Shown here: positions 14,581 through 22,725 of the stretch, piece by piece
Layout: every line of letters begins with the position of its first letter
Numbering within the stretch: position 1 is the first letter of the stretch
Assembly (NCBI GenBank): GCA_947504195.1
Contig: CANNGN010000001.1
Location: forward strand, 1 to 64,000
Reading direction: 5' to 3'
Source of the DNA: an uncultured Vibrio sp.
GTDB lineage: Bacteria; Pseudomonadota; Gammaproteobacteria; Enterobacterales; Vibrionaceae
Length of the DNA stretch: 64,000 nt
Translations under genes and position numbers: made by a program
Notes under the pieces: model-generated
Told to the model about the DNA's origin: nothing
The model's database searches: none
Seen by the model: only the letters and a program-made list of their open reading frames with translations

Positions 14581-15441
14581 TTGAATATCGAAGTCGCTTT
14601 GGTAAATGCATTTACTGAAAACGGAAAAGGCGGAAATCCCGCAGGTATTGTCTTGAATGCTGACCAACTATCTGATGATCAAAAATTAAAAATTGCACAA
14701 GCGGTAGGGCATTCAGAAACGGCGTTTGTTTCCAGTGATGACTTCGCTGATTATGAGGTGTCTTTCTTTACGATAACTGGAGAAGTTGACTTTTGTGGTC
14801 ATGCGACGCTAGCGACTTTTTCCACGATGTACCAAAAGGGTATTCTTGCCGCAGGCTCGTATGTTCAACGAACGAAAGCTGGAATGCTGCCAGTTACAAT
14901 CGAGTCTAGTGGTAAGGTCGTAATGGACCAGCAATTACCTCAAAAATTAGATAGTTTTACATACCAAGAGATTGCACACGTTATTGGTATTGACAGTCAC
15001 ATACTAGCAAGCACGATGTTACCTATTGAAGTGATTTCAACTGGGCTAGCTGATGTGATTATTCCTGTTCCTAACGGGTATTTAGATTCCATAGAGCCAG
15101 ATGATGATCTTATCGCCGACTTCTGCAAAAAACATAACGTTGTTGGTTTTCATGTTTTTGAACTTTGTGACCCTGAACGTAATCTTACAGCAAGCTGTCG
15201 TAACTTTGCGCCATTGTTTGGTATATCAGAAGAATCTGCGACAGGTAGCTCTAGTGGAGCATTAGCTTGTTATCTTACAGAGCATCTCGCTTTAGGCCAT
15301 GATTATGTTTTTGAACAAGGTAGAGCTATGAATTGCACTTCAATGATTACGGCATCGGTTGAGTCTCATGATTCAACGGTAATAAATGTAAAAGTGGGTG
15401 GCTTTGCAACTGGTCTTGGTACAGCGGTCATTCCCGTATAA
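14581..15441 (+). CDS. PhzF-family isomerase/epimerase
   Basis: This PhzF-like protein of the diaminopimelate-epimerase fold is 286 aa from the TTG at 14581. I prefer that start because NIEVALVNAFT is where family members begin and CGGAGA lies 8-10 bases upstream; the frame extends back to a TTG at 14488 without a ribosome site. Key features are the catalytic-acid region GHSETAFV, the GEVDFCGHATLATF motif, and the second-domain EESATGSSSGALACYL loop. Most members have unknown substrates. It follows the tautomerase gene in the same direction and may share its transcript. A gttaggc motif, like an attC core, lies just upstream. Confidence 0.85.
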   Translation: MNIEVALVNAFTENGKGGNPAGIVLNADQLSDDQKLKIAQAVGHSETAFVSSDDFADYEVSFFTITGEVDFCGHATLATFSTMYQKGILAAGSYVQRTKAGMLPVTIESSGKVVMDQQLPQKLDSFTYQEIAHVIGIDSHILASTMLPIEVISTGLADVIIPVPNGYLDSIEPDDDLIADFCKKHNVVGFHVFELCDPERNLTASCRNFAPLFGISEESATGSSSGALACYLTEHLALGHDYVFEQGRAMNCTSMITASVESHDSTVINVKVGGFATGLGTAVIPV

Positions 15442-15525
15442 CACATAAAAATCGATGTAGGGCAGTCAGCAATCCGACAGCCTTGTTATGCCTATTCCAA
15501 AAGGCGGTAAACTAAGAGTTAAAAG

Positions 15526-16041
15526 ATGAGTTTGATTAAGTTTTCAGTTTTAAAAAATATCGCTACTTCCGTTTTTCTTCTGCTCCTCTCAAGTGCCGCT
15601 TTTGGCGCAGAACGAGAGTATGTTATTGGTCATGAAGCATTGGACATATTCGGAGCAGAAGCTCTTGCTTTTACGCCAATGTGGGTGAAGGTATGGCTGA
15701 TCTTTTTGCTCGGTACATTTGTTGCGGGGATCTTCTTCGTTCGGCAACACCACTTGGCTCGATGGGTGGTGGGTGGATTCGTAATTTCTATGACAAACGG
15801 CCACTCAATATATTCAGCTCTTGATCTACCATTTTTGGGAGGCGGTATCGCGATTATGCACCTTGTTTGTTGGTCGCCAGCATTAATATTACTGTTGCTT
15901 AAACGACCCTATTTTGACGTAAACGAATCAACAGGATTTCGTATTTGGGCTGGACTGATAACGGGATTCATTATTTTCTCTTTCATCTTCGATATTCGAG
16001 ATGCTGCGATCTACATTAGTCATATTAATAGCTTAGGTTAG
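15526..16041 (+). CDS. Hypothetical membrane protein with signal peptide
   Basis: This 171-aa protein starts with a signal-like segment (SVFLLLLSSAAFGA). It then has a short periplasmic stretch with an AEREYVIGHEALDIFGAEA motif and four hydrophobic helices at about 53-71, 80-96, 107-128 and 143-165. Conserved-looking features are H74-H75 between helices and NGHSIYSAL. I do not recognise the family, though the layout recalls small uncharacterised Vibrio/Shewanella inner-membrane proteins. The gene starts at ATG with only a weak gag upstream. The following esterase gene lies 41 bp away in the same direction. Confidence 0.6.
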   Translation: MSLIKFSVLKNIATSVFLLLLSSAAFGAEREYVIGHEALDIFGAEALAFTPMWVKVWLIFLLGTFVAGIFFVRQHHLARWVVGGFVISMTNGHSIYSALDLPFLGGGIAIMHLVCWSPALILLLLKRPYFDVNESTGFRIWAGLITGFIIFSFIFDIRDAAIYISHINSLG

Positions 16042-16082
16042 AAAAGTATGAACGTACACGTTGCCGTTGGGAGTTTGGTTTT

Positions 16083-16829
16083 ATGAATCATCTGAAAGTA
16101 TTTTTATTGATATCTATATTGGCGCTTTCATTGCTGAGTTTAGCGACAAATAACTTTCGTGATAATCCGTTACATACTCACAGTATTACACCAGAAAAAC
16201 AAAACGCGGCTTGGACGTTAGATTGGTGGGAAACAAGACACAATACAAAGCTTCAGCAAGCTAAAAACACGGAAATAGATTTACTGATGTTAGGGGATTC
16301 AATTACCCATCGTTGGGAAATGGCTGGTTCAGCTGTTTGGCAACAATATTACCAAGACAAAAACGCCTTTAACTTAGGTTTTAGTGGAGATAGAACTGAA
16401 CATGTTCTTTGGCGTCTACAGAATGGCGCAGTCGATAATATGAGCCCTAAACTAACGGTACTCATGATAGGCACGAATAATACAGGGCAGAGAATGGATC
16501 CAGCAGAAGATACCGCTAAAGGTATATCGGCCATTGTATCTGAACTGCGTACACGACTTCCAATGTCTAAAATATTATTACTGGGTATTTTTCCGAGACA
16601 TCATTCTCCAAACGATGAGATGCGCTTGAGAAATCAAGAAATTAATCAACTGATACGTTCACTCGACGATAATAAGAGTGTCCATTTTTTGAACATTAAT
16701 GAAATATTTATCGACGATAACCAAATATTAAATCAAAAACTCATGCCTGATTTACTTCACCCAAATAGCGAAGGCTATCAACGGTGGGCCGAGGCAATGG
16801 CACCAACCATTAACAGGTTGATGAACTAA
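16083..16829 (+). CDS. SGNH/GDSL-family esterase
   Basis: This 248-aa exported hydrolase has an N-terminal uncleaved or cleaved signal segment (LLISILALSLLSLA). The SGNH blocks follow in order: I GDSITHRW (nucleophile Ser at about 79), II GFSGDRTEHVLWRL (oxyanion Gly), III IGTNNTG (oxyanion Asn), and V DLLHPNSEGY (catalytic Asp and His). The arrangement, including WW near the start and the EHVLWRLQNG helix, is closest to the PAF-acetylhydrolase alpha-subunit-like esterases. Many of these are sialate- or carbohydrate-O-acetylesterases. Location is likely periplasmic or inner-membrane-anchored. The natural ester is unknown. Confidence 0.88.
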   Translation: MNHLKVFLLISILALSLLSLATNNFRDNPLHTHSITPEKQNAAWTLDWWETRHNTKLQQAKNTEIDLLMLGDSITHRWEMAGSAVWQQYYQDKNAFNLGFSGDRTEHVLWRLQNGAVDNMSPKLTVLMIGTNNTGQRMDPAEDTAKGISAIVSELRTRLPMSKILLLGIFPRHHSPNDEMRLRNQEINQLIRSLDDNKSVHFLNINEIFIDDNQILNQKLMPDLLHPNSEGYQRWAEAMAPTINRLMN

Positions 16830-16914
16830 GTGGTGTTTTTCCCTTTGAGTGCGACTGTTTTTGCCAACCCGTATTTTCCTCGCGCGAGGGGGTATACCTT
16901 TTGAAGGAGAGCGT

Positions 16915-17412
16915 ATGTCTATACCAAAGAAGTCATTATTGAATGAGTACTCAATTGGTTCGTATTTCAGTGATAGTTTCTCAAAGAGAATAAAATATAA
17001 CAATCAAACTGCGATTGACGTATTTCTTGAAATAACAACGCAAACACCGGATTGGGTGGCTGTTCTTATGTCGATGAGAAACTCGATAGTATCGAAGCTC
17101 GGTTTGAAAAATTTGGGCGGTCTACAAGATGTATCTGGAGACAAGTTAGGTTCAGACTATGCCGTGGGTGAGCGAGTCGGTATTTTTACCTTGGTCAGTG
17201 TCACAGATAATGAAGTCGTACTCGAAGACTGTGACAAACACCTAAATGTCCGAGTTTCTTTTTTCGTTGAACCTGAAGGCGATACCGCTATCATTCACGC
17301 AAGCACCGTGGTTCATGTGCACAACCTGTTTGGTAAAGTCTATATGTTCTTCGTTACTCCGTTTCATAAAATCATCGTGCCAAGTACTCTAAAAGGTTTA
17401 GATCAGGCTTAA
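16915..17412 (+). CDS. DUF2867 family protein
   Basis: This 165-aa protein begins at ATG 16915, where GAAGGAGA lies directly upstream. The longer frame from 16849 has no ribosome site. It matches the DUF2867 pattern: an N-terminal YFSDSFSKRI segment, TTQTPDWVAVLMSMRN, the central VGIFTLVSVTDNEVVLEDCDKHLNVRVSF beta-sheet, and a C-terminal HVHNLFGKVYMFFVTPFHKIIVPSTL helix that may be membrane-peripheral. The family occurs alone or fused to NAD-binding domains, and its function is unknown. It reads like a small START-like fold. No operon partner is obvious. Confidence 0.75.
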   Translation: MSIPKKSLLNEYSIGSYFSDSFSKRIKYNNQTAIDVFLEITTQTPDWVAVLMSMRNSIVSKLGLKNLGGLQDVSGDKLGSDYAVGERVGIFTLVSVTDNEVVLEDCDKHLNVRVSFFVEPEGDTAIIHASTVVHVHNLFGKVYMFFVTPFHKIIVPSTLKGLDQA

Positions 17413-17675
17413 TATCAAAGATGATGTTGCCGCTTTTTTCGCCTTGAAAATGCGCCTTCATGCTATCTATTCATCATCCTATTAGATTTATTCATGTTCT
17501 TTTATATCAATTCCTTGCCTAAGGAAGTGAGAATCATAAAATTCCTTAATTGTTATGTTATAACGTATCAATATTGATTTTTCCCTTATATACTTCTTCG
17601 TCGTTGCTTCAGTAAGCACAGTACATAATCACCAGCGTTAAACGACAGGAACAACCAGTAAGGAAATGAATCGAT
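17413..17675 (+). promoter_or_regulatory. Promoter region of the zinc-starvation operon
   Basis: This 263-bp spacer has no gene. It carries the Zur-box-like palindrome at 17552-17564 and, 20 bp before it, gtgagaatcataaaatt, which is a weak Fur-like half site. A ribosome site (AAGGA at 17660-17664) precedes the hisI-like start. Confidence 0.6.
17552..17564. promoter_or_regulatory. Zur box
   Basis: GTTATGTTATAAC departs at a single base from the gammaproteobacterial Zur core GTTATANTATAAC. It lies 112 bp before a HisI paralog and FolE2, both known members of Zur regulons, so sequence and context agree. Confidence 0.8.
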
Positions 17676-18101
17676 ATGTTTAGGAATTTTTTTCATTCAA
17701 TTGAAGGCTACTCTGACGGAGATCGTCTCCCCATCAATACTGTGCTTGATAATTTGTTTTTTAACGAAGCAGGCTTAATCCCTGTGATCACTCAAGATGC
17801 GAAAACCAAAGATGTGTTGATGTTTGCTTGGATGAATAAAGAAGCGCTGGATATGACTTTGTCGACCCAGCGTATGACGTATTGGTCTCGCAGCCGGAAT
17901 CAATTGTGGATCAAGGGGGAAACCAGTGGGCATACGCAAGCGATGGTATCCATGGCCTTTGATTGTGATGGTGATGTGGTGCTGTGTTTGGTCAATCAGT
18001 CGGGCGCAGCTTGTCACACGGGCAGAAAAGACTGCTTCTATCTCGATGTCGATATTAAGGCGCAGCAGATTGTGATTAAAGGGGATGCGCAAGCAGTATG
18101 A
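17676..18101 (+). CDS. hisI: Phosphoribosyl-AMP cyclohydrolase, stand-alone paralog
   Basis: This 141-aa protein opens the adenine ring of PR-AMP in histidine synthesis. It carries the full active-site set: the GETSGHTQ motif, the Mg-binding DCDGD, and the zinc-binding CHTG...C (NQSGAACHTGRKDCF). It lacks the HisE domain that is fused in enterobacterial and vibrio HisIE, so it is a separate single-domain copy, not the biosynthetic one in the his operon. A Zur box upstream and FolE2 downstream fit the known pattern in which this paralog is induced when zinc is scarce. ATGA overlap couples it to the next small frame. Confidence 0.9.
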   Translation: MFRNFFHSIEGYSDGDRLPINTVLDNLFFNEAGLIPVITQDAKTKDVLMFAWMNKEALDMTLSTQRMTYWSRSRNQLWIKGETSGHTQAMVSMAFDCDGDVVLCLVNQSGAACHTGRKDCFYLDVDIKAQQIVIKGDAQAV

Positions 18102-18229
18102 CCCATGCATTGATTAAGCAGAGCTTCCACTGTGTGAATGATGGCAAAGTCATCGAAGTAAGTCTAAGAATTGAAGGCCAACGTTACGCCTTGTTTTCAA
18201 CCGTGAGTTTCAGGAGTCAATTTTGTTAA
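18098..18229 (+). CDS. Tiny ORF overlapping hisI and folE2
   Basis: A 43-codon frame starts in the ATGA overlap with the hisI stop and ends seven bases inside folE2. Its peptide (MTHALIKQSFHCVNDGKVIE...) has two Cys and two His among 43 residues. I do not recognise it. Overlap at both ends is what a translated coupling gene looks like, but it could also be the stump of a longer gene lost between hisI and folE2. Confidence 0.4.
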   Translation: MTHALIKQSFHCVNDGKVIEVSLRIEGQRYALFSTVSFRSQFC

Positions 18230-19128
18230 AGCGTGTTCTACCGGATGTCACATCCGATATCCATAACGATACCCCATACACATTACAGTGGGTGGGTATG
18301 GAAGATATTGCCGTTCCATTTTTGCTAAAGCAATCCAATGGTGTGTTAATGCAAGTTGCTGCTAAAGCGAACGTCTTTGTAAGTCTTGATGCTGCTGAGT
18401 CTAAGGGGATCCATATGTCCCGTATGCATCTTGCGATGAATCGACTGGATGATGTCACTTTTGATAGGGCGACGATTGATACTTTGTTGGATGATTTGGT
18501 TACGTCACAGCAAGGTATTAGTCAGGCGGCGAAGGTGGAGTTTGGTTTTGATTTAATTTTAAAAAAGCCCGCTTTACTCAGTGGTGAAAGTGGTTTTCAG
18601 TCTTATCCCATTGTTGTGCGTGCTGAAAAAAGTCCTCGAGGGTATGAGTATGAATTTGAGTTGACGATTCCGTACTCTAGTACTTGCCCATGTTCTGCCT
18701 CATTGACACGGCAGCTCTATGCGGAAGCGATAGAGACTACGTTTCCTGATGCCATGATCAATAAGGCCGATTTACTAAAATGGGCGCAATCGCTACAGGG
18801 GTCGGTGGCTACGCCACATAGTCAGCGTTCTTATGCTTATATTTGTCTGTCGATGAGCGGCTGTGAATGGCCTGATTTACGCGAACTTATTGTTCAAATG
18901 GAAGACACCATTGGGACACCAGTGCAGACTGCGGTGAAGCGAAGTGATGAACAGGAGTTTGCTAGGTTAAACGCCGAGAATTTAATGTTTTGTGAAGATG
19001 CAGCGAGGCGTTTGAAAAAGCATTTAGAGCAAATGAATACCGTAAAAGATTATTCATTCAAAATTGAACATCAAGAAAGCTTACACGCACATAATGCTGT
19101 AGTTGTTGATCAAAAGTTTGGGCGCTAG
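18223..19128 (+). CDS. folE2: GTP cyclohydrolase I type IB
   Basis: This 301-aa enzyme converts GTP to dihydroneopterin triphosphate for folate and related pterins. It is the FolE2 form that works with metals other than zinc, so it can replace FolE under zinc limitation. It has the N-terminal LPDVTSDIHNDTPYTLQWVGMEDI region, the conserved Cys of SSTCPCSASLTRQLY (metal ligand, about 146-160), and the GTPVQTAVKRSDEQEFA and NLMFCEDAARRLKK motifs of the family's C-terminal half. Start TTG 18223 is preceded by CAGGAG. Co-transcription with the hisI paralog behind a Zur box is the expected setting. Confidence 0.95.
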   Translation: MLKRVLPDVTSDIHNDTPYTLQWVGMEDIAVPFLLKQSNGVLMQVAAKANVFVSLDAAESKGIHMSRMHLAMNRLDDVTFDRATIDTLLDDLVTSQQGISQAAKVEFGFDLILKKPALLSGESGFQSYPIVVRAEKSPRGYEYEFELTIPYSSTCPCSASLTRQLYAEAIETTFPDAMINKADLLKWAQSLQGSVATPHSQRSYAYICLSMSGCEWPDLRELIVQMEDTIGTPVQTAVKRSDEQEFARLNAENLMFCEDAARRLKKHLEQMNTVKDYSFKIEHQESLHAHNAVVVDQKFGR

Positions 19129-19388
19129 GGCTGTGACCAGACTATTTATATAGGAATCGATCGGTTTAGGATAACTCTATGTAGGTTATCATCATTGAGC
19201 AGTTTTGATGTGTAAACATACGGGTTGCCTAAACACTTTCCGTTGATGATTGGCAAAGTGCCGATTTCACCGATGTTCTACTGATAACATTTCAGGCTAA
19301 GATAACGATAAATCCTATTATTTGCTCGATTGAGTGAGTGTAAGGTATTACCATAAACCAATAGATTTTTACTTGTAAGTGGTCACAT

Positions 19389-19718
19389 ATGCCTTTTCCT
19401 CCTTGTCCAAATTGTCAATCTGAGTACGTTTACCAAGATCAAAATAATCTCATTTGCCCAGAATGCGGCTATGAATGGAACCCTTCAGAAGTCGACGAAG
19501 ATCGGAGCATTAAAGATGCAAACGGAACGTCGTTGGTAGAAGGTGACAAGATCATTATGGTTAAAGATCTTAAGGTAAAAGGTAGCTCACTTGTTTTAAA
19601 AATTGGTACCAAAGCAGTGATCAGACGCATTAGTGAGGGCAAAGATCATCAGATTGACTGCAAAGTGGATGGTGTCGGTGACATGATGGTGACCGCTAAA
19701 TGCGTCAAGAAAGCCTAA
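19389..19718 (+). CDS. yjdM: PhnA/YjdM zinc-ribbon protein
   Basis: This 109-aa protein is of the YjdM (formerly PhnA) family. The N-terminal zinc ribbon is visible as PPCPNCQSEYVY...LICPECGYEW (four Cys, residues 4-30), followed by the PhnA SH3-like domain with VKDSNG-like IKDANGTSLVEGDKIIMVKDLKVKGSS. Despite its old name it is not required for phosphonate use in E. coli; its role is unclear. It is monocistronic here, with a 260-bp spacer upstream and a 452-bp AT-rich spacer downstream. The location after the Zn operon may be coincidental. Confidence 0.93.
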   Translation: MPFPPCPNCQSEYVYQDQNNLICPECGYEWNPSEVDEDRSIKDANGTSLVEGDKIIMVKDLKVKGSSLVLKIGTKAVIRRISEGKDHQIDCKVDGVGDMMVTAKCVKKA

Positions 19719-20170
19719 ACTTATTTAAGATCAATACGATGCATTTACGCAGGACATTAACGTGGCGTCTAGGCAGGAGTTGATCCGATTTATTATATTT
19801 GTCATACCTAGTTTTGTTCTAACTGCATGATTTTATTTATTTTATTGATTAATTGTTATTTTTATTTCTAATATTGTTGATCATTTATGATCGCTTTTTC
19901 TATGCCAATATAGTTGTTTTTACCTCTCAAAGTCCTGATGGGGTTATTATTTTAAAGGCGCATAAACTATTATTGCGCAACTTTGATCATATATTTAAAT
20001 TAGATCCTTTAGGATCATAAAAATATATAAATGGTCGAAATTAAATATATTAAAATGGCTATTTTAGGAAGTAGATCTTTCGCTATGTCCTTCTTTGTTA
20101 TAAATTTGTTTCCATAATCCCAAACTTAGACTAATATGTATATGTCTGTCGAAATTATATATTTTCTGGT
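19719..20170. other. AT-rich gene-free spacer
   Basis: This stretch of about 450 bp is strongly AT-rich with several GATC motifs and a perfect short palindrome GATCCT-TT-AGGATC at 20003-20016. No open frame or clear promoter stands out. It may hold the regulatory region of the unknown gene at 20171. Confidence 0.45.
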
Positions 20171-20983
20171 ATGCATAAAAATAACTTAATAATTGAAACA
20201 TCTCAGTTTGGCTTTGATTTTAATATCGAGATATTACCGTGGAATAAAGGTTTAACAACTTACCGCGTATATCATGATGGCGAAATGGAAGAGCTTGAAG
20301 GAAATCTCGGTGTTGGGTTTGATTCATTCGGAATTTCGAGCAGTAACGAGTGGATGAGACAAATCCCGCTTGAGGCGCTTCAAAACACCTACGATTTTAG
20401 TGAATATCAATTTTATATGCTTTGGTTAGCAGCCAACTCTGATACCGCATTGGCACTATTGATCAAACAACCGCTGTTGATCGCTCTTGTGTGCTCCGCG
20501 ACTCAGATAGAGCGTACTGAAGCGTTGGAAATGTGTAACCAGGGGAGTAAATGCATTCTTGCGTCTCTTGGGTTAGACAACAGTGATTTAGCACTATCAT
20601 TTATTGATAAGCTACGTTTCACCTATGAGTATGGGCATGAACTGACCTATGTTAGAAAATACCTAGGTTCAGATAAAATGCATCATCGCTTTATGCACTA
20701 CAACACTGTTAATGATATGGCATTCGCGATAGATCAATCGACGCCACAGCTCACCGGTTCAACGTTAAGTCTTAAGCTCTCTGAAGTCACGTGTAAGCAC
20801 GTTTGGTCTAAAGCGGGTTTGATTCGCAATACGCTATTGCTGAGTGAAAAGGTGGAAGATTTTAATGCAATTGCGCTTAGAAATTGCCAATCTTTGTCAG
20901 ATGTTAGAGCGCTACAAACGCAGCTGAGAGAGCTGGACACACCTCTTCAAATGGAACAGAGCAGAAAGTTAAATGTGTCGTAG
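20171..20983 (+). CDS. Hypothetical protein, 270 aa
   Basis: I do not recognise this protein. It is soluble, without a signal peptide. The first 50 residues are beta-rich (IIETSQFGFDFNIEILPWN...YRVYHDGEMEELEG). The rest is alpha-helical, with a long run of leucines and alanines (YQFYMLWLAANSDTALALL) and a region KYLGSDKMHHRFMHYNTVNDMAF. The DALRALQTQLRELDTPLQ-like tail (SLSDVRALQTQLRELD) may form a short coiled coil. The gene stands alone behind a long AT-rich spacer. A helical-repeat adaptor is one possibility, but no function can be claimed. Confidence 0.6.
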   Translation: MHKNNLIIETSQFGFDFNIEILPWNKGLTTYRVYHDGEMEELEGNLGVGFDSFGISSSNEWMRQIPLEALQNTYDFSEYQFYMLWLAANSDTALALLIKQPLLIALVCSATQIERTEALEMCNQGSKCILASLGLDNSDLALSFIDKLRFTYEYGHELTYVRKYLGSDKMHHRFMHYNTVNDMAFAIDQSTPQLTGSTLSLKLSEVTCKHVWSKAGLIRNTLLLSEKVEDFNAIALRNCQSLSDVRALQTQLRELDTPLQMEQSRKLNVS

Positions 20984-21152
20984 AACGTAGAATATAGTGT
21001 TAACTTCTACGCTCAACGACTCAACGTTATCTTGCTACGCGTTCCAATCTCCCCGAGATCAACCATCCCAACATCAGCTGTCTAATTCTAAGTGATTCTC
21101 ACGCGATCATTAACGATCCGCAATCATTAGCGATCTAAGTTGTCATATGAAA

Positions 21153-22022
21153 TTAGAGTGCAAAGCCCACGCTATTAGCAATCTCTTTTAATTTGGCTTT
21201 TGCAGCGATCACATCTTCAAACCACTGATCATTTTGCGCCCACATTTCAATCACCAGAGGCGCGGCGTAATCTATTTCTTTTAATGTCGTAAAGATGGCG
21301 TGAAAGTCAACCTGGCCTTCACCGATGACGAGATCTCGGAACTGGCCTTTACACGTGCCGGATACACGTAACGTATCTTTTAAGTGTATTTGTACAATAT
21401 GGTCTTGCCCAAGTTTCAATTCGGTGCAGACGTCGTAATTCCAGCCAGAAATGTTGCCAACATCCGGATAGGCCATAAAGTATGGTGATGGAATTTCACG
21501 TTTAAGTACTTCAAATTTACCCAGTGAATTCAAGTAAGGCGTATCCATTATTTCAACACCTAACATGATACCTGCACGTTCGGCCATTTTAACAGCCTGC
21601 TTCATGCCATCGATAAAACGAAGATGAGTTTGCTCGGATTGTTCTTCGTAATACACATCGTAGCCAGCCATTTGAATACAACGAATACCCAGCTTGTAAG
21701 CTAAGGCTATGGCTTTTTCCATAATTAATAACGACTCGTTACGAATAGCGTCGTCCATAGACCCAAATGGAAATTTTCGATGAGCGCTTAAACACATGGA
21801 TTGCAATGGCATTTCGAGCTTTTCGCTGAGGCGGCGCAGTTCGTAGATTTCTGCATCGCTCCAGTCTAAACGGGCACGACGTTCATCGGTTTCATCCACA
21901 GAAATTTCGACAAAGTCAAAGCCAGCTTCTTTTGCCTTGGTGAAACGTTCTTCCCATGACAATGTGGTTGGCATCGCTTTTTCATACAGGCCTAAGCGAA
22001 ATTTGTTTTGGCTGCTAAACAT
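21153..22022 (-). CDS. ulaE: L-xylulose-5-phosphate 3-epimerase
   Basis: This 289-aa TIM-barrel epimerase of the xylose-isomerase-like superfamily converts L-xylulose-5-P to L-ribulose-5-P. Family signatures include LGLYEKAMP at the N terminus, FVEISVDETDERRARLDW, MCLSAHRKFPFGS, the metal ligand E in GVEIMDTPY, the DVGN region, HLKDT and VIEMW. The sequence closely follows UlaE/SgbU. It is the last gene of the leftward sugar operon, 55 bp after the decarboxylase. No obvious terminator follows; the convergent unknown gene ends 170 bp away. Confidence 0.93.
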   Translation of the reverse strand: MFSSQNKFRLGLYEKAMPTTLSWEERFTKAKEAGFDFVEISVDETDERRARLDWSDAEIYELRRLSEKLEMPLQSMCLSAHRKFPFGSMDDAIRNESLLIMEKAIALAYKLGIRCIQMAGYDVYYEEQSEQTHLRFIDGMKQAVKMAERAGIMLGVEIMDTPYLNSLGKFEVLKREIPSPYFMAYPDVGNISGWNYDVCTELKLGQDHIVQIHLKDTLRVSGTCKGQFRDLVIGEGQVDFHAIFTTLKEIDYAAPLVIEMWAQNDQWFEDVIAAKAKLKEIANSVGFAL

Positions 22023-22077
22023 GGTGGTTCCTTACAAATAGTGTCGATTCATTAACGGTGTATTCAGCACGGTAAAC

Positions 22078-22725
22078 TCATGAGAAGTTTTGAGCAATGG
22101 CTTGGTGAAACTCTGTGGCAACATCTTCGCCATTATCAGCGGCGAGTGCTCGGCCAGCAATAAAGGACTTCACATTGATCTCTTTAAACAAATGTAAGTC
22201 GGCTGGTACGATTCCACCCGTAACAGAGAGTTCGATACCAATGCCCGAAAGTGCATGCATCTTTTCTAAATCCGCATCAGTCCATGTTACACCTGCGAGT
22301 TCTGCATCGCGCGAGCGGTGATAAATGGCTTGTGTTATGCCCATATCAATCCAGCTTTGCGCATCGTCCATTGTCCAATGGCCGTATAATTCAATTTGCA
22401 CTTCACCGCCCAGTTCATCGGCTACCTTCTTAGCTGCGCGAATGGTTTCTAAATGCGCGGCGGCACTGACGGTGATCCAATCGGCTCCGGCTTCAAGTGC
22501 AATGCGAGTCAAAATAGCGCTAGCATCAGTAATCTTCATATCACACACGATGGTGTGATCTGGGTAGCGTTGGCGTAATTCTCTAACCGATTGTACACCT
22601 GCGCCAAAAGCCAAAATGGTGCCCGCTTCAATAACATCGACAAACCCACTGACTTTTTTTGCGGTAGCCAGAGCGGTGTCTAGATCGGGAGTGTCCAGTG
22701 CAATTTGTAGTAGGGGTTTAGTCAT
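22078..22725 (-). CDS. ulaD: 3-keto-L-gulonate-6-phosphate decarboxylase
   Basis: This 215-aa enzyme of the orotidine-5'-monophosphate decarboxylase suprafamily gives L-xylulose-5-P plus CO2. The characteristic residues are present: PLLQIALDTPDLDTA, EAGT near 34, the catalytic DMKITDAS (D-x-K-x-x-D) near 62-69, and SVTGGI with IAGRALA binding phosphate. Homologs UlaD and SgbH have the same length. It overlaps the kinase stop by eight bases, so they are coupled. Its presence tells that the operon handles a C6 keto-acid and not only pentoses. Confidence 0.94.
   Translation of the reverse strand: MTKPLLQIALDTPDLDTALATAKKVSGFVDVIEAGTILAFGAGVQSVRELRQRYPDHTIVCDMKITDASAILTRIALEAGADWITVSAAAHLETIRAAKKVADELGGEVQIELYGHWTMDDAQSWIDMGITQAIYHRSRDAELAGVTWTDADLEKMHALSGIGIELSVTGGIVPADLHLFKEINVKSFIAGRALAADNGEDVATEFHQAIAQNFS

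Noticed and set aside
20984-21152. Hairpin CGTAGAA...TTCTACG as terminator between convergent genes
   Set aside because: A seven-base stem with a long loop and no T tract is too weak to call.
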